This document shows, in pieces, positions 1-8,557 of a stretch of DNA of 64,000 bases (positions within the stretch are counted from its first letter, which is position 1; each line of letters begins with the position of its first letter). A program made the position numbers and the translations under genes. The notes below the pieces were generated by a model. It was not told where the DNA came from. It worked only from the letters and a program-made list of their open reading frames with translations, and made no database searches. The DNA lies in assembly GCF_000826545.1 (NCBI RefSeq), contig NZ_CDME01000012.1, positions 124,001-188,000 on the forward strand, written 5' to 3'. The DNA is from Kibdelosporangium sp. MJ126-NF4. GTDB lineage: Bacteria > Actinomycetota > Actinomycetes > Mycobacteriales > Pseudonocardiaceae.

Positions 1-498
1 GCGGCGAAGGTCTACGCCGACTCGCCGATCGAGGAGTTGCGTGACCTGGTCCGTTTCGACTTCGCCGCGATGGACGCGTGGTTCGAGGAGGACGAGGAGA
101 TCTACGTCCACCCCCGTGACCCGTACAAGCGCGTGGACATCCTAAGCAGCTCCCGGCACGTGCGGGTGGAGATCGACGGCGTGACCGTCGCGGAGTCGAC
201 CAACGCGCGGATGTTGTTCGAGACCAGCCTGCCCACGAGGTACTACCTGCCGAAGACAGCCGTCCGGCAGGACCTGCTCGAACCGAGCGACACGCGCACG
301 GGATGCCCGTACAAGGGCGAGGCGTCGTACTACTCGGTGCGCGTCGGGGACGCGCTGCACGAGGATGTCGTCTGGTACTACGACACACCGCTGCCGGAGA
401 GCCAGAAGGTCACCGGGTTGATGGCGTTCTACAACGAGAAGGTCGACATCTTCGTTGACGGCGTCGAGCAGCCGCGGCCCAGCACGCACTTCGCGTGA
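1..498 (+). CDS. DUF427 domain protein, 5' end outside window
   Basis: The frame is open from the first base of the window, so the true start lies upstream and only the last 165 codons are visible. A TTG at 37 is in frame but the coding sequence clearly continues before it. The protein matches the DUF427 family, a small beta-rich fold of unknown activity that is common in actinobacteria. Family landmarks seen are the strand RVEIDGVTVAES, then TRYYLPKTAV, then CPYKGEASYY, then VVWYYDTPLPE and a final GLMAFYNEKVDIFVDG strand. No catalytic residues can be assigned. It converges on the aldo/keto reductase with an 17-base gap, so the two genes are not co-transcribed. Confidence 0.85.
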   Translation, partial: AAKVYADSPIEELRDLVRFDFAAMDAWFEEDEEIYVHPRDPYKRVDILSSSRHVRVEIDGVTVAESTNARMLFETSLPTRYYLPKTAVRQDLLEPSDTRTGCPYKGEASYYSVRVGDALHEDVVWYYDTPLPESQKVTGLMAFYNEKVDIFVDGVEQPRPSTHFA

Positions 499-515
499 GC
501 GCTGGGCCGTCTGGC

Positions 516-1337
516 TCACCCGACGTGGTCCGGGTCCGGCCCGGTGCGGTGCCCCTTGTCCAGAGTGGACAGCTCGGCCATGTCGGACTCGGCCAGCTCG
601 AAGTCCACGACGTCGATGTTCTGGGCGATCCGCTCGGGCGTCACGGACTTCGGGATGACGACGTTGCCGAGCTGCAGGTGCCAGCGCAGCACGACCTGAG
701 CGGGCGTGCGGCCGATCCGCTTGCCGATCGCGACGATCGTCGGGTGAGTCAGCAGGTCGCCGCCGCTGGCCAGCGGGCTCCACGCCTCGGTGGCGATGCC
801 GAGCCTGGTGTGCAGGTGGCGCAGCTCGTTCTGCTGCAGGAAAGGGTGCAGTTCGATCTGGTTCACCGCGGGGACGCGACCGGTCTCGTTGATGATCCGT
901 TCCAGGTGGGACGGCTGGAAGTTCGACACGCCGATGGCGGTGACGCGGCCTTCGTCGGCCAGCCTGATCAGGGCCTTCCAGGTCTCGACGTAGCGGTCGG
1001 TCTTCGGCATGGGCCAGTGGATCAGGTACAGGTCCAGGTAGTCCAGACCAAGGAGCGTCATGCTCTTGTCGAACGCGCGCAGGGCCTCGTCGTAGCCCTG
1101 GTCGCTGTTGTCCAGCTTGGTGGTGACGAACAGCTGTTCACGGGGGAAGTCCGCGACTGCTTTGCCGACGCCTTCCTCGTTGCCGTAGGCGGTCGCGGTG
1201 TCGATGCTGCGGTAACCGGCTTCGAGTGCCGTGGTCACCACGGAGGCGGTATCGCCGTCCGGGACCTGCCACACCCCGAGGCCGAGTTGCGGCATGGTCA
1301 CACCGTTGTTGAGCTTGATGGTCGGGATGTCCGGCAC
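516..1337 (-). CDS. aldo/keto reductase
   Basis: A 273-residue NAD(P)H-dependent aldo/keto reductase of the 2,5-diketo-D-gluconate reductase branch, reducing aldehydes or ketones in the cytosol. The catalytic tetrad is complete: Asp46 and Tyr51 in SIDTATAYG, Lys74 in VTTKL and His107 in LIHWP. The C-terminal cofactor loop reads IPKSVTPERIAQN, the usual 2'-phosphate-binding segment. The length is typical for the family. It is divergent from the DJ-1/PfpI gene starting at 1481, so the 143 bases between them should hold both promoters. The substrate cannot be deduced. Confidence 0.93.
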   Translation of the reverse strand: MPDIPTIKLNNGVTMPQLGLGVWQVPDGDTASVVTTALEAGYRSIDTATAYGNEEGVGKAVADFPREQLFVTTKLDNSDQGYDEALRAFDKSMTLLGLDYLDLYLIHWPMPKTDRYVETWKALIRLADEGRVTAIGVSNFQPSHLERIINETGRVPAVNQIELHPFLQQNELRHLHTRLGIATEAWSPLASGGDLLTHPTIVAIGKRIGRTPAQVVLRWHLQLGNVVIPKSVTPERIAQNIDVVDFELAESDMAELSTLDKGHRTGPDPDHVG

Positions 1338-1480
1338 AGTGCTCCTCTCAGCACGTCTATCGGCGTAAGCAATATTTGCAGACGCTACGTACCTTACCTC
1401 ACGGACACAGACCGTGCAGGTGGCCGCAACCGTGGCCGAGATGTCCGAAAAAGTGCGGTCATCGCGGATACGGTCGAGAT

Positions 1481-2131
1481 ATGCAGATCGCCTTCGTTGT
1501 CTACCCAGGTATGACCGCCTTGGACGCGATCGGGCCGTACGAGCTTCTGCGCTCCATGCCGGGCGCGGAGGTCCGTTTCGTGGCGGCCGAAACAGGCTCG
1601 GTCGTCACGGACAGTGGCGTGCTTGTGCTCGGCGCGAGCCATTCGTTCGACGACACTCCCGCCCCTGACATCGTGCTCGTGCCCGGTGGATCGACCGGGA
1701 CAGTCGGCGCGATGAACGACACGACACTGCTCGACTGGCTACGCGCGGTGCACCCCACGACGACGTGGACGACGTCGGTCTGCTCGGGGGCGCTGATCCT
1801 GGCGGCCGCAGGTCTGCTCAAGGACGTCCCCGCCACGACTCACTGGGTCTGCCAGGACGTTCTCGGCGCGATGGGCGCGATCCCCCAGCCGGACAAGCGG
1901 ATCGTGCGGTCGGGCAAGATCGCCACCGCGGCGGGCGTCTCGGCGGGCATCGACCTCGCGCTGTGGCTGATCGGCGAGATCCACGGCCGGGAACAGGCCG
2001 AACTCTCGCAACTCGTGATCGAGTACGACCCGCAGCCGCCGTTCGACGCCGGACATCCGAGCAAGGTCACCCCGGAGATGCTCGCCGGGGCGAGGGCTCA
2101 GATGCTGGCGGAGGCTCAAGCAGCCGGTTGA
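1481..2131 (+). CDS. DJ-1/PfpI family protein (isonitrile hydratase-like)
   Basis: A 216-residue class I glutamine amidotransferase-like protein of the DJ-1/PfpI superfamily. The nucleophile elbow is TSVCSGALIL with Cys101, and the N-terminal MQIAFVVYPGMTALD strand matches stand-alone isonitrile hydratase-like members rather than AraC-fused regulators. I chose the ATG at 1481 because homology begins there; the frame is open further upstream but the extension is basic and unlike the family. Possible roles are isonitrile hydration, glyoxalase-like detoxification or protein repair. No partner gene decides between these; the divergent reductase may share a promoter region. Confidence 0.85.
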   Translation: MQIAFVVYPGMTALDAIGPYELLRSMPGAEVRFVAAETGSVVTDSGVLVLGASHSFDDTPAPDIVLVPGGSTGTVGAMNDTTLLDWLRAVHPTTTWTTSVCSGALILAAAGLLKDVPATTHWVCQDVLGAMGAIPQPDKRIVRSGKIATAAGVSAGIDLALWLIGEIHGREQAELSQLVIEYDPQPPFDAGHPSKVTPEMLAGARAQMLAEAQAAG

Positions 2132-2140
2132 CGCTGAAGC

Positions 2141-2228
2141 CGTGTCCACCTCCCCAGCACTCCGTGTCCACCTTTCCAGCACACTGAGATGCCCTTTCCA
2201 GCACACTGAGATGCCCGGCCGGGCATGG
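2141..2228. repeat. 22-bp-period imperfect direct repeats
   Basis: Four units with a 22-base period start at 2141, 2163, 2185 and 2207. The stretch 2171-2192 is repeated exactly at 2193-2214 (unit begins CCTTTCCAGCACACTGAG). The first two units share CGTGTCCACC. The segment GAAAGGTGGACAC near 2271-2283 is the inverse of GTGTCCACCTTTC at 2165-2177, so the array also has an inverted partner. It lies between the convergent ends of the DJ-1 and DUF4255 genes. Confidence 0.8.
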
Positions 2229-2289
2229 CCTGAGGTTCTCATGGTGTCGGAACGCGCATTTCATGGTGCCCGAAAGGTGGACACGGCCT

Positions 2290-3063
2290 TCAACGCTTGC
2301 GCTTGAACTCGATCGGACCGGTCGGCGGCACCTCACCGCGGCTCTTGCCGTTCACCGTGACCTTGTCGCCGACCTCCGCAGGCACAAGGAACTTGCCTTC
2401 CTCGTCGGTCTCAGCGGCGCCATGCGGGGTGGACACGATCGTGCCCGCCTCCGCTGCGGCGACCTGACCGGCAACGAACGTGCGTTCCTCGGACACGTTG
2501 TCGCCGTTGGACGTGATGATCGAGAACCGGTGCACGGGCGGCCCGGCAGCCACCATCAGTGCACTGTCCACAGTGGCTGTCACCGTGACGTCGAGGCCAG
2601 GCTTGAGCTGTCCGCCCAATGCCGACCAGAAGTCTGAGTTGTCACGCTCGCCGCCCGAGGCGATCGTGACGCTCGGCACCGGAGTCACCGCGTCGTACGG
2701 AGCCTGCAGGTACTGCGCCGCGATCTCGGTGTGCATGAGCAGCGCCGCCAGTGTCGCGCCGAGCAGGGAGTGCTCGTCGCGCATGTCCGACGTCCATGCC
2801 GTCACCAGGTAGCGGCAGTCCACTCTGGGCAGTGGTGGGCGCCGATGTGGCCTGCCGTTCTCGTCGTGCACGGTTTCCAGGCCGTACTCGCGCTCGGACA
2901 CGTTGCGGCGCACGTCCCACAGATAGAGGTTGATCGTCGGGCGGGACACCCGCGCCGACCACTCCTTGTCCGGCGCGTCGAAGGAGATGTCCACTTCCCG
3001 CTTCGGCAACGGGACGACCGCGCGCAGGAACTCCTCAAGGGACTCGTCAAGCAGGTTCAGCAT
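2290..3063 (-). CDS. DUF4255 protein, CIS tail-terminator/cap (Pvc16-like)
   Basis: A 257-residue protein of the DUF4255 (Pvc16_N) family, the cap that ends the tube-sheath of contractile injection systems. Family signs are the N-terminal LLDESLEEFLRAVVP helix, NLYLWDVRRN and the CRYLVTAWT motif followed by a LLMHTEI helix. The C-terminal 60 residues form a separate carboxypeptidase-regulatory or Ig-like domain (GTIVSTPHGAAETDEEGKF). I prefer the ATG at 3063, preceded by GGGGA at a good distance, over an in-frame ATG at 3075. It overlaps the 3' end of the ATPase gene by 17 bases, so the two are translationally coupled. The gene lies 18 kb from the main structural operon. Confidence 0.85.
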   Translation of the reverse strand: MLNLLDESLEEFLRAVVPLPKREVDISFDAPDKEWSARVSRPTINLYLWDVRRNVSEREYGLETVHDENGRPHRRPPLPRVDCRYLVTAWTSDMRDEHSLLGATLAALLMHTEIAAQYLQAPYDAVTPVPSVTIASGGERDNSDFWSALGGQLKPGLDVTVTATVDSALMVAAGPPVHRFSIITSNGDNVSEERTFVAGQVAAAEAGTIVSTPHGAAETDEEGKFLVPAEVGDKVTVNGKSRGEVPPTGPIEFKRKR

Positions 3064-4999
3064 GGCCGTCCCCATTCACCAGTTTGAAGTAGCGGTCGAA
3101 CTCGGACTCGGTGCGCAGCCGTCCCATCTTCTGGAACTCCCGCTTCAACGCCAGCGCGACTCGTTCCATGGTCACCGGCGCGTTCTCGTCCGCCGCGAGG
3201 AAGCCCGCGCCGAGTGCGGCGTTGCGGATGATCCCACCGGTGATCCGGAACTGCCGTGCCAGGAAACCGTAGTCCAACTCGGCGACCGGCGCGTTCGCCG
3301 GGAAGGCCTGCCGCCAGATCTGTTCGCGTTGCGGTTCGTCCGGTGTCTCGAAGTCGATCGACACCGAGATCCTGCGCAGGAAGGCGTCGTCGATGTTGCG
3401 CTGCAGGTTCGTGGCCATCACGACGAGACCGTCGTAGGACTCCAGTCGTTGCAGCAGGTAGGCGACCTCGATGTTGGCGTACCGGTCGTGCGCGTCGCTG
3501 ACCTCGGAACGCTTGCCGAACAAGGAGTCCGCCTCGTCGAAGAACAGCACGAGGTCACCGGCGGCGGCCGCGCCGAAGATCCGCTCCAGGTTCTTCTCGG
3601 TCTCGCCGATGTACTTGCTCACCACCGACGACAGGTCCACTTTGTACATGTCAAGGCCGAGCTCACCGGCGACGATCTCGGCGGCGAGTGTCTTTCCCGT
3701 CCCGGACGGGCCGGAGAACAACGCCACCACACCGGTCGATGGCAGCGGCGAGAAGCCCCAGTCCTGGTAGACCACGGTCCGGCGCCTGTACCGCGCGATC
3801 AGCTCACGCACCTGCGCGGTCTGGTCCGCGGGCAGCACCAGGTCACGCATGGCGCGGCGGGGGCGGATCCGGACCGACAGCCCGTCGAGGTGCCCGCCCG
3901 CGAGCCTGCGGACACCGACGGCGACCTGTTCGGCGTCGCCTGCCGACGCGGCCGTGACGAGCCGCAACTGCTCACGGGACAACGGGAACGCCGGGTCCGG
4001 GGACGTGCCCAGTGCCTGCTCCCAGTCGGCGGCGGACGCCAGGCCGGAGTCGAGCCGGATCTCCCGCCACGGCCTGCGCGGCAACGCGTCCAGTGCGAGT
4101 TCCTTCGGCGAGCTGAGCACCCAGCTGAGGTGGTCCGCCCGGTCGATCCAGTCGGCGGCGGTCCGGCTGGGCGGTTGGTCGACGTCCAGCACGACCGCGC
4201 GGTCGCCGACACCGGCTTCCCGCACCACAGCGGCCCATTCGGCCTGCGACGACGGCACCGGGCACGTGAGCAACGGCCTGCCCGGCCAGCGGTCACGTAC
4301 CGCAGCGAGCCTGCTGTCCCGGTCGGCGCCGGTCACCAGCAGCATCGACGCGTCGGAACTCCCCTGGCCCACGGCGTCCAGCCGTTGGGTGCCCGCGGGC
4401 AACGCGGAATCCGCCGAGTCGTCGTCAGCCAAGGCCCACGTCAGACGCGGCGCGGGCCAGCACATCCTGGTCGCCCACGGCCCCTCGGTGCCGAGCTCCA
4501 CAAACTCGGCACGGCGCAGTGGCGCGTCCGGTGCGACACAACGGGCATCGAGAACACGGCTCAAGCTCGCCACCGTGAGCCGGGGAAGCTGCACATTGTC
4601 CTGGAAGTACGCGACCAACCGCATCCGGTGCGGCGAGCGCTCCACCGCGAGCAACACCGCAAGCGCTTGTGCGTCACGGGAGCCCAGCCGCGCTGTCCGC
4701 ACCAGACGGTCGAAAGTGGACTGACCGGAGGCCAGTGACTCGTCGAACTGCTTACGGGCCACCTCCAGCTCCGGCTCCAACTGCCGCAGCAGGGCGTCGA
4801 CCTTCGCGGCGGCGGGCCCGGACGCTCCCGGCAGCTCGGCGAGGATCCGGTCGACCTCGTCGTGCCCGATGTAGAGCCCGGCGAAGTCGTGCGGCAGCAG
4901 CCCTTCGCCGAGGCGGCACACCAAGGCCTCGCGCTGCAGCAGGGTGTCGGCCATCACCTGCCACGGCGGCGCGGCACGGACGAGGCCGTCGCGGTGCAC
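3047..4999 (-). CDS. AAA+ ATPase of the injection system (Pvc15-like)
   Basis: A roughly 650-residue AAA+ ATPase. Walker A is GPSGTGKT at about residue 430 and Walker B is LVLFFDEADSLFG at about 482. Sensor-1 is VVMATNLQRNID and the arginine finger region is DAFLRRIS. The N-terminal 400 residues are a poorly conserved family-specific region. In PVC/Afp-type systems this ATPase (Pvc15/Afp15) is needed for assembly or payload loading, and the DUF4255 neighbour supports that reading. The GTG at 4999 follows GGGGG; TTG at 5017 and ATG at 4954 are alternatives. It diverges from the hydrolase gene at 5136, placing promoters for both in the short gap. Confidence 0.88.
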   Translation of the reverse strand: MHRDGLVRAAPPWQVMADTLLQREALVCRLGEGLLPHDFAGLYIGHDEVDRILAELPGASGPAAAKVDALLRQLEPELEVARKQFDESLASGQSTFDRLVRTARLGSRDAQALAVLLAVERSPHRMRLVAYFQDNVQLPRLTVASLSRVLDARCVAPDAPLRRAEFVELGTEGPWATRMCWPAPRLTWALADDDSADSALPAGTQRLDAVGQGSSDASMLLVTGADRDSRLAAVRDRWPGRPLLTCPVPSSQAEWAAVVREAGVGDRAVVLDVDQPPSRTAADWIDRADHLSWVLSSPKELALDALPRRPWREIRLDSGLASAADWEQALGTSPDPAFPLSREQLRLVTAASAGDAEQVAVGVRRLAGGHLDGLSVRIRPRRAMRDLVLPADQTAQVRELIARYRRRTVVYQDWGFSPLPSTGVVALFSGPSGTGKTLAAEIVAGELGLDMYKVDLSSVVSKYIGETEKNLERIFGAAAAGDLVLFFDEADSLFGKRSEVSDAHDRYANIEVAYLLQRLESYDGLVVMATNLQRNIDDAFLRRISVSIDFETPDEPQREQIWRQAFPANAPVAELDYGFLARQFRITGGIIRNAALGAGFLAADENAPVTMERVALALKREFQKMGRLRTESEFDRYFKLVNGDGHAEPA

Positions 5000-5135
5000 T
5001 GCACCCCCAAGATCCAAAACAGGACAACGTTGCGCCTGAAATTAACACCAAGCTCCCCCAGCCTGGGTAAACAGTGCCCTTTTGGGCACACGAAATGCCG
5101 CTCCCCGGACATCCGAAGTCAAACATAATGGCCGC

Positions 5136-6710
5136 ATGGCGCGATACTCCGCGGAGCAGATCTACGGGTTCGCGCGCGAGGCTGGGTTCTCCCCCGATCG
5201 CGCCGCGACGATGACCGCGATCGCCATGGCCGAGTCCGGCGGGAACGACGGCGCGCACAACCCCGTCGGGGAGAACAGCAAGGGGCTGTGGCAGATCAAC
5301 CAGGCCGCGCACCCGAAGTTCGCCAACATCAACCTGTTCGACCCCGTGCAGAACGCCAGGGCGGCGTTCCAGGTCTCCAAGGGCGGCGACGACATCTCGC
5401 CGTGGACGACCACCCACAAGGGGTCCGCCGCGAAGTACCTGAAGTACAAGGAGCAGGCACAGGCGGCAGCCGAGGCGTACGGCGACGGGCCGAACCGGGG
5501 GATGTGGACCGGCGTCTCGGGCTACGGCGACCACACGTCCGCCGGTGACGTGCGCGGCGGCGGCCAGGGCGTCGCGCCGACCCAGTCGGCGACGTCGAAC
5601 AGCGGCAGTGACAACGTCAACGTCCGGCAGGCCGCGACGACGACCCCGGCCGCGGACGCGAACGCACCGGCCGAACAACAGGCCGGAGCCCAGTTCGGTG
5701 TCCCGCTCGACGACGACGCGGCCACTGGTGCGAACGGCGTGCAGAGTATGACCAGCAGCACGACGGACCCCAACGCGGCCGCCGAGAAGCAGGCGGGAAT
5801 CCAGTTCGGTGTCCCGCTGGACGAAGACCCGGCCCAAGGCGCGCAACAGCCCGCGGCCACGGCGACACCTGCCACGAACCAGCCCATGAGCCAGCAGTCG
5901 CTGCCCACGGGGGATGGCAGCAAGCTGCAGACGTTCCTCAACTCGGCCGTGGCACAGACCGGCGACAAGTACGTTTTCGGCCACGAGGTCAAACTCGGCG
6001 ACCGGAACCCGAACACGTTCGACTGTTCGGAACTCGTCGAGTGGGCCTCGCACCAGGCGGGCGTGAAAATGCCCGATGGTGCCGTCTACCAGTACCGGCA
6101 CCTGGCGCAGGGCCAGCACACCATGTCGGTCGAGCAGGCCATGAAGACGCCCGGCGCGTTGCTGTTCAGCTTCAGCTCCGACCCGCTGACCGGGAAACCG
6201 AAGGCCGCGCACGTGGCGATCAGCCTCGGCAACGGCAAGACGATCGAGGCCAAGGGCAGCCAGTACGGCGTCGGGTCGTGGGAAGCCAACACCAAACGCT
6301 TCCAGTACGCGGGTTACATCCCGGAGATGGGCGCGGGAATCGGCAACATCCCACCGCCTCCCCCGCCCCCGCCGCCCACGGACACGTTCTCCCACCGGGT
6401 GAACACCGACCCGGCTCCGATGGACCGCAACCCGTCCACAGTGGCGGCCAGCCACCAGATGACCCAAGCGGAACCGCCGCCCGCACCAGCGCCGCCGCCA
6501 CCTCCCCCGCCGCCACCTCCGCCACCGGCAGACACCCCGCAGGCGGCCCCGCAGACGCAGTCCGACAACGACCTCAACCACGACAGTCAGGACGACGGCA
6601 TTCACAACGCACAGACCTGGATCGCACCGGAGGACCATTCGTTGCCGGACCACAACCTGCCTGGCCACAACGACCCCGACTTCGGGCACGACCCGACTCC
6701 CGGGCACTGA
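5136..6710 (+). CDS. lytic transglycosylase / NlpC-P60 bifunctional cell-wall hydrolase
   Basis: A 524-residue two-domain peptidoglycan hydrolase. Residues 1-120 are a lysozyme/SLT-like glycosidase fold (AMAESGGND with catalytic Glu33, then KGLWQIN). Residues about 265-400 are an NlpC/P60 endopeptidase with Cys297 in FDCSELVEW and His359 in AHVAISLGNG. Two near-identical segments, each ending QFGVPLD, lie between the domains. The C-terminal 120 residues are proline-rich and then His/Asp-rich. No signal peptide is visible: the ATG at 5136 leads straight into the glycosidase domain. That suggests export by lysis, by a non-Sec route or as an injection-system cargo. It overlaps the next gene as TGATG, so it heads an operon with two dynamin-like GTPases. 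Confidence 0.85.
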   Translation: MARYSAEQIYGFAREAGFSPDRAATMTAIAMAESGGNDGAHNPVGENSKGLWQINQAAHPKFANINLFDPVQNARAAFQVSKGGDDISPWTTTHKGSAAKYLKYKEQAQAAAEAYGDGPNRGMWTGVSGYGDHTSAGDVRGGGQGVAPTQSATSNSGSDNVNVRQAATTTPAADANAPAEQQAGAQFGVPLDDDAATGANGVQSMTSSTTDPNAAAEKQAGIQFGVPLDEDPAQGAQQPAATATPATNQPMSQQSLPTGDGSKLQTFLNSAVAQTGDKYVFGHEVKLGDRNPNTFDCSELVEWASHQAGVKMPDGAVYQYRHLAQGQHTMSVEQAMKTPGALLFSFSSDPLTGKPKAAHVAISLGNGKTIEAKGSQYGVGSWEANTKRFQYAGYIPEMGAGIGNIPPPPPPPPPTDTFSHRVNTDPAPMDRNPSTVAASHQMTQAEPPPAPAPPPPPPPPPPPPADTPQAAPQTQSDNDLNHDSQDDGIHNAQTWIAPEDHSLPDHNLPGHNDPDFGHDPTPGH

Positions 6711-8557
6711 TGCCGATGAGCACGCCATCGCGCAGCGCGGCCGAGACCGCCGAGATGCTGGAACTGATCGACACGGCCGTCGGCGAGACCCGCGCGGCCG
6801 GGCGGCCCGACCTGGCCGAGAAGCTGATCAAGTGCCGCCGCCAGCTGACCACCGGCGCCTGGCACGTCCTGGTCGCGGGCGAGTTCAAAAAGGGCAAGAG
6901 CGCGCTGATCAACGGCTTGCTCGGGGTGCCCGTGTGCGGTGTGGACCCGGTGGCGTTCACCGCCGTGCCGACCTCGGTCAAACACGGGGACAAGCCGACG
7001 GCGTACCTGGTCGCGGACGCGCCGGAGGACGCGTCCCACCTGCCGCCGCCGATCCGGATCGACATCAGCAAGGCAGCGGAGTACGCCAGGACCGGCCTCG
7101 CCGACGACGGCACACGGTTGCGGGCGATCGAGACCACGCTGAAGCGGGAACTGCTGGCCGACGGCCTCGTCCTGGTCGACACACCCGGGCTGGGCGGCGG
7201 ATTCGCGGCCGCGGCCGCCTCGGCGACCATGCGGGCGCTCGCGCTGGCCGACGGCGTGATCGTGGTGACCGACGCGTCCCAGGAGCTGACCGCGGCCGAG
7301 GTCGACTTCGTCAAGCACGCGGTCGACGTCTGCCCGAACCTGATCGTCGTGTTGACCAAGACCGACTTCTACCCGCAGTGGCAACGGATCCTCGAGCTGG
7401 ACCGCGGGCACCTGCGTGACGCGGGGATCGAGGCCGAGATCGTCGCGGTGTCGTCGACGCTGCGTGAGCTGGCGTTGGACACCGGCGACCCGGCGCTCAA
7501 CGCGGAATGCGGTTTTCCTGTCCTGGTCGAGCGGCTGGGTTCACGGCTGCTGGCCGACCACGCGGCCAAGTCCGTGCTCGCCGCGGCCGGTGTCGTGCGC
7601 AACTCGCTGCGCCAGGTCGCCGAGACGCTGGAGACCGAGCACAAGGCGTTGACCAGACCCGAGGAACGCCAGGCGACCATGCGCAAGGTCGAGGCGAGCG
7701 GAGAGCGTGCCAAGGCGCTGTCCAGCCCGTCGGCGCGCTGGCTGAACACCATCACCGACCGGTTCGCCGACATCCAGGCGAACGTCGACGCGGACCTGAC
7801 CGACTGCTCGCGCAGGCTGGAGAACGAGGTCACCAAACGGATCAAGGAAGGCGACCCGACCAAGGAGTGGTCGGAGATCGTGCCGTGGCTGCAGAAGCGC
7901 GTGAACGAGGAGATGACCGACGCGCACACCCGGCTGATCCGGCAGATCAACGACCTGGCCGACGAAGTGGCGTCGCTGTTCGACGCAACCGCCGACCAGG
8001 TCGACGCGACGTCCAAGGGTGACCTGTCGGTCGGCCCCGACCTGAAGCTGGAGAACCTGGCCAGCAAGAAGGGCGGCAAGCTCGAGGTCGGGATGCACGC
8101 GGCCCGTGGCTGGTCGTTGTCGAGTTCGATCGTGACGACCGTGCTCGTCACGACTCTCGCGCCGAGTCTGCTGATCGTCCTACCGATCACGGCCGCGCTG
8201 GGTTCGGTGTTCGCGTGGCGTGCCGTGCGCAGCTACAAGACCACGAAGGTGGACGCCGCCCGCGCCGAGGCGATGCGTGCGGCGGCGGTGTACCTCAACC
8301 AGGCCAGGGTGGACGCCAACCGCGCGTCCTACGACCTGATCCGGCACAGCCGCGGCCGGATCCGGGACTACTACCTCGACCAGGCGCAGGAAATGGTCTC
8401 GGCGGCGAAACACGAACAGGAGGCCGCGATGCGGGCGGTGCAGACCGACGCGCAGGCCGCGGCGACTCGCGGAGCGGCGGCGAAGGCGGAGCTCGACCGG
8501 GTGTCGGCGCTGCTGGCGACGGCTGACCGGGTGTCCACGCAGAGGGGCCGGTCGTGA
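6710..8557 (+). CDS. dynamin-like GTPase 1
   Basis: A 615-residue bacterial dynamin-family GTPase. G1 is GEFKKGKSALINGL near residue 57, G3 is DTPGLGGG near 157 and G4 is TKTD near 216. Long helical stalk segments follow (residues 260-460), then a hydrophobic hairpin at about 467-505 that should insert into membrane, then a helical tail. Such proteins (Streptomyces DynA/DynB, mycobacterial IniA) bind and remodel the cytoplasmic membrane. The ATG overlaps the hydrolase stop and the next gene starts within this gene's stop, so the three are coupled. The frame is open upstream of 6710 but that part is the shadow of the hydrolase gene. Confidence 0.9.
   Translation: MPMSTPSRSAAETAEMLELIDTAVGETRAAGRPDLAEKLIKCRRQLTTGAWHVLVAGEFKKGKSALINGLLGVPVCGVDPVAFTAVPTSVKHGDKPTAYLVADAPEDASHLPPPIRIDISKAAEYARTGLADDGTRLRAIETTLKRELLADGLVLVDTPGLGGGFAAAAASATMRALALADGVIVVTDASQELTAAEVDFVKHAVDVCPNLIVVLTKTDFYPQWQRILELDRGHLRDAGIEAEIVAVSSTLRELALDTGDPALNAECGFPVLVERLGSRLLADHAAKSVLAAAGVVRNSLRQVAETLETEHKALTRPEERQATMRKVEASGERAKALSSPSARWLNTITDRFADIQANVDADLTDCSRRLENEVTKRIKEGDPTKEWSEIVPWLQKRVNEEMTDAHTRLIRQINDLADEVASLFDATADQVDATSKGDLSVGPDLKLENLASKKGGKLEVGMHAARGWSLSSSIVTTVLVTTLAPSLLIVLPITAALGSVFAWRAVRSYKTTKVDAARAEAMRAAAVYLNQARVDANRASYDLIRHSRGRIRDYYLDQAQEMVSAAKHEQEAAMRAVQTDAQAAATRGAAAKAELDRVSALLATADRVSTQRGRS

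Noticed and set aside
1376..1480. N-terminal extension of the DJ-1/PfpI protein
   Set aside because: The extension is basic and Pro/Arg-rich, and family homology begins exactly at the ATG at 1481.
2930..4738. Long open frame on + strand opposite the CIS ATPase
   Set aside because: It is antisense to a clearly conserved AAA+ gene, has no recognisable motif and shows the Arg/His/Pro-rich makeup of a high-GC shadow.
4752..6728. Open minus-strand frame of about 650 codons opposite the wall hydrolase
   Set aside because: Val/Arg/Gly-rich shadow; the opposite strand has intact catalytic motifs and a good start.
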